DNA from: Flavobacterium sp. | GTDB lineage: Bacteria; Bacteroidota; Bacteroidia; Flavobacteriales; Flavobacteriaceae | NCBI GenBank assembly: GCA_017989775.1 | Contig: JAGNPF010000062.1 | Coordinates: 1 to 7,525 of the forward strand | Direction: 5' to 3' | DNA: 7,525 nucleotides | Part shown: piece after piece, positions 6,142 to 7,525 of the stretch | Position numbering within the stretch: position 1 is the stretch's first letter | How the letters are laid out: each line of letters begins with the position of its first letter | Translations under genes and position numbers: made by a program | Notes under the pieces: model-generated | Database searches by the model: none | Told to the model about the DNA's origin: nothing | What the model saw: the letters and a program-made list of their open reading frames with translations, nothing else

Positions 6142-6375
6142 TTATTTTTTGATGATGTCAATCTCAATTTCGCGAGCAGTTTCCACGCGAATGGCAAGAT
6201 GCGAACCGTTTATGTCCAAATACAAAGGATCGCCAAGAGGTGCGATTTGGAGCAATTCGACCATATTGCCGGGCAAACAGCCCATTTCCAGTAGTTTTAA
6301 CGGAATAATGTCGGCATCAAAATCCTTGATGATGGCTTTCTCTCCTTTTTTCAGGTTGGCTATCGTAGTTTGCAA
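6142..6375 (-). CDS. feoA: Ferrous iron transport protein A (SH3-like FeoB partner)
   Basis: A 77-residue cytoplasmic SH3-like protein with the FeoA core KLLEMGCLPGNMVELLQ (about 28-44), GDPLYLDINGSHLAIR (about 48-63) and the closing strand that follows. FeoA binds or modulates FeoB; the exact mechanism is still debated. The best start is a TTG complementary to 6373-6375: an in-frame TAA lies just two codons upstream, and the next residues (QTTIANLKKGEKAIIKDF) fit the conserved N-terminus. The feoB start is only 5 bases past the stop, so the two are cotranscribed, with the Cys-rich gene after them. A well-formed promoter lies at 6402-6431 and a repeated TTTAGATT word fills the leader. Confidence 0.95.
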   Translation of the reverse strand: MQTTIANLKKGEKAIIKDFDADIIPLKLLEMGCLPGNMVELLQIAPLGDPLYLDINGSHLAIRVETAREIEIDIIKK

Positions 6376-6381
6376 TTCTTA

Positions 6382-6400
6382 TTTAGATTGAATTTAGATT
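6382..6400. promoter_or_regulatory. Repeated TTTAGATT word in the feoA leader, candidate operator
   Basis: TTTAGATT occurs at 6382-6389 and again at 6393-6400 (11-base period). Positions 6381-6399 also form an imperfect 19-base dyad centred on 6390 with 7 of 9 pairs matching. The site lies between the -7 box and the feoA start, a suitable place for an iron-responsive repressor. AT-richness weakens the case. Confidence 0.4.
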
Positions 6401-6401
6401 A

Positions 6402-6431
6402 CAAAAATACAGTAAAAAAAAGAATATCAAA
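6402..6431 (-). promoter_or_regulatory. Bacteroidetes-type promoter for the feoAB operon
   Basis: On the minus strand TTTG (6428-6431), 18 bases and TATTTTTG (6402-6409) match -33/-7 at the same spacing as the receptor promoter. The -7 box ends 26 bases before the feoA start codon. A second TTTG lies at 6435-6438. Confidence 0.65.
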
Positions 6432-6450
6432 TAACAAATATCAGATTTAC

Positions 6451-7122
6451 TTATTTTTCGTCTTCGCAAAGCCAGTTGATGTCTTCAATCAATCGTTGGA
6501 TTTCTTCTTTTTTGGTGCCGTCATAAAAGCCTCGAACGCGTTTTTTGGAATCGACAAGCACAAAATTTTCGGTATGAACCATATCGTATTGTTCTTCCGG
6601 TTTACCTTGTTTTACGGCCAAATAGGATTTTCGGGCCATAGTGTAAATGTCTTTTTTGTCGCCCGTAACCAAGTTCCATTTGCTGTCCACCACGCCGTTT
6701 AGTTGGGCATATTCCTTCAAGACCGAAACGCTGTCGATGTCGGGCATCACGGTAAAGGAAAGCAATTTCACTTTTGGATTGTTCAGAAACGCTTTTTGTA
6801 CGTCGACCAAATTAGTCGTCATCTTCGGGCAGATGGATTTGCAGGTCGTGAAGAAAAAATCGGCCACATAAATCTTGTCTTCATAATCTTTTTGGGTAAT
6901 GGTCTTGCCGTTTTGATTGGTAAATGAAAAATCGGCAATGCGATGCTTGTTGGCCACATATTGTACGGTTGTGTCCACCAATTCGGGATTCACGTCAGAC
7001 GGATTGTAAATTGGAAGCGTTTTTTTGGGTTTCAATGCGGTATAAAACAAGGAAATCACGATGATGGAAAAGACCAACAAGACTCCAAAGAATTTTCGAT
7101 ATTTATGGAAAAAGGATTGCAT
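6451..7122 (-). CDS. SCO1/SenC/PrrC-family copper chaperone (thioredoxin fold)
   Basis: A 223-residue protein from ATG 7120-7122. An in-frame TTG further upstream (7140) would add six residues, but the ATG gives the usual N-terminus. A single membrane anchor (about 11-30, FFGVLLVFSIIVISLFYTAL) puts the rest outside the inner membrane. The thioredoxin-like domain has the signature CxxxCP (C94, C98, P99) in FFFTTCKSICP and the distal copper-ligand histidine H183 in DMVHTENFVLVD. All three canonical Cu ligands are kept, so copper binding is likely; the family helps assemble the CuA site of cytochrome oxidase or acts as a thiol reductant. No oxidase genes are in the window. It lies 75 bases upstream of feoA but feoA has its own promoter, so an operon is uncertain. 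A -7-like TACTTTTG (7138-7145) lies upstream. Confidence 0.93.
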   Translation of the reverse strand: MQSFFHKYRKFFGVLLVFSIIVISLFYTALKPKKTLPIYNPSDVNPELVDTTVQYVANKHRIADFSFTNQNGKTITQKDYEDKIYVADFFFTTCKSICPKMTTNLVDVQKAFLNNPKVKLLSFTVMPDIDSVSVLKEYAQLNGVVDSKWNLVTGDKKDIYTMARKSYLAVKQGKPEEQYDMVHTENFVLVDSKKRVRGFYDGTKKEEIQRLIEDINWLCEDEK

Positions 7123-7137
7123 AAAAATAATTTGCTG

Positions 7138-7145
7138 CAAAAGTA
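7138..7145 (-). promoter_or_regulatory. Possible -7 box for the SCO1-like gene
   Basis: TACTTTTG on the minus strand fits TAnnTTTG and ends 15 bases before the ATG. No TTTG is seen at the matching -33 distance (about 7164-7167), so the promoter is only half supported. Confidence 0.3.
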
Positions 7146-7174
7146 CAAAAAGAGAGGTTTAAAAATCCTTGTTT

Positions 7175-7525
7175 TTATATTTTGCCTTTCCGCATCGAAT
7201 AGTTGACCATGTACAAACCGCCCAAGGTGATGAAACCGCCAATGGCAATTGAGGTGGTGAGTGGTTCTCCAAAAATAAGCGAGCCCAAAAGCACCGCGAC
7301 AATTGGATTGACATAGGCATAAATACTGTTTATTTCCGGAGGAAGTCTTTGCAGCATGTAAATAAAAGCAATAAAGGTCAATACAGAGCCAATAATGGTT
7401 AAGTATCCAATTGCCCACCAAGAATTGGCCGGAATGGAAGTGAGGCTGACTCCCGTGCCCGTTGCTCCCGTGATGGCCAAAATTATGGTGCTCGAAATCA
7501 ACATTTGCAGTCCCAGGCTGAAATA
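7175..7525 (-). CDS. EamA-family (DMT superfamily) transporter, C-terminal part (partial)
   Basis: The frame is open from the right edge to TAA (7175-7177). An internal ATG exists at 7502-7504, but seven open codons before it (YFSLGLQ) read as a continuing membrane helix, so the true start is outside the window. The 116 visible residues hold three to four membrane segments and the typical second EamA repeat: WWAIGYLTIIGSVLTFIAFIYML, then the conserved NSIYAYVNPIVAVLLGSLIFGEPLT, then AIGGFITLGGLYMV and a short basic tail. EamA proteins are inner-membrane drug/metabolite exporters, and the substrate cannot be told from this piece. It ends 52 bases before the SCO1-like start, on the same strand. 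No link with metal transport is evident. Confidence 0.88.
   Translation of the reverse strand, partial: YFSLGLQMLISSTIILAITGATGTGVSLTSIPANSWWAIGYLTIIGSVLTFIAFIYMLQRLPPEINSIYAYVNPIVAVLLGSLIFGEPLTTSIAIGGFITLGGLYMVNYSMRKGKI

Noticed and set aside
6414..6421. Run of eight T on the minus strand after the SCO1-like stop, as an intrinsic terminator
   Set aside because: No stable GC-containing hairpin precedes it; it lies in the spacer of the feoA promoter.
7123..7140. TTG start for the SCO1-like gene giving 229 residues
   Set aside because: An ATG six codons downstream gives the usual N-terminus. The TTG overlaps the possible -7 box.

Overview
This window looks like a chromosomal segment from a Bacteroidetes bacterium, most likely a flavobacterium. 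Coding regions are AT-rich and intergenic regions very AT-rich. Several genes have Bacteroidetes-type promoters (-33 TTTG, about 18 bases, -7 TAnnTTTG) and lack a clear Shine-Dalgarno sequence. The protein families, including a TonB-dependent receptor with a carboxypeptidase-D-like N-terminal domain, an Nramp-UspA fusion and FeoA/FeoB with a tiny Cys-rich partner, are typical of that group. The genus assignment is inference from remembered family resemblance, not a search.

Layout. (1) 1-601, minus: the first 200 codons of a TonB-dependent outer-membrane receptor that runs off the left edge. (2) 602-693: a divergent intergenic region with a good promoter for the receptor, an inverted repeat over that promoter, and a weaker promoter for the next gene. 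(3) 694-3307, plus: an Nramp-type Mn/Fe transporter with a C-terminal universal-stress domain, then a three-domain DtxR/MntR-family metalloregulator preceded by a 14-bp tandem repeat. (4) 3304-3851, minus: a small antitoxin/toxin-like pair whose last gene overlaps the end of the regulator by 4 bases. (5) 3893-6375, minus: feoA, feoB and a 43-residue Cys-rich FeoB-associated membrane protein, the classical ferrous-iron uptake operon with its own promoter. (6) 6451-7122, minus: a SCO1/SenC-type thioredoxin-fold copper chaperone. (7) 7175-7525, minus: the C-terminal part of an EamA-family (DMT superfamily) transporter that runs off the right edge. No gap without a gene exceeds 100 bases, and no convincing intrinsic terminator was seen.

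How the genes fit together. The common theme is transition-metal homeostasis. The receptor would bring a substrate across the outer membrane. Nramp (proton-coupled Mn2+/Fe2+) and FeoAB (Fe2+) would cross the inner membrane, and the DtxR-like protein is the obvious candidate metal sensor. A recurring word (TTTAGAT or its complement) occurs upstream of feoA, upstream of the regulator and upstream of the antitoxin. A related dyad (TTTTTAG-6 nt-CTAAAAA) covers the receptor promoter. These are candidate operators, but this is inference. The toxin-antitoxin-like pair sits between the regulator and the Feo operon and has no obvious metal role.
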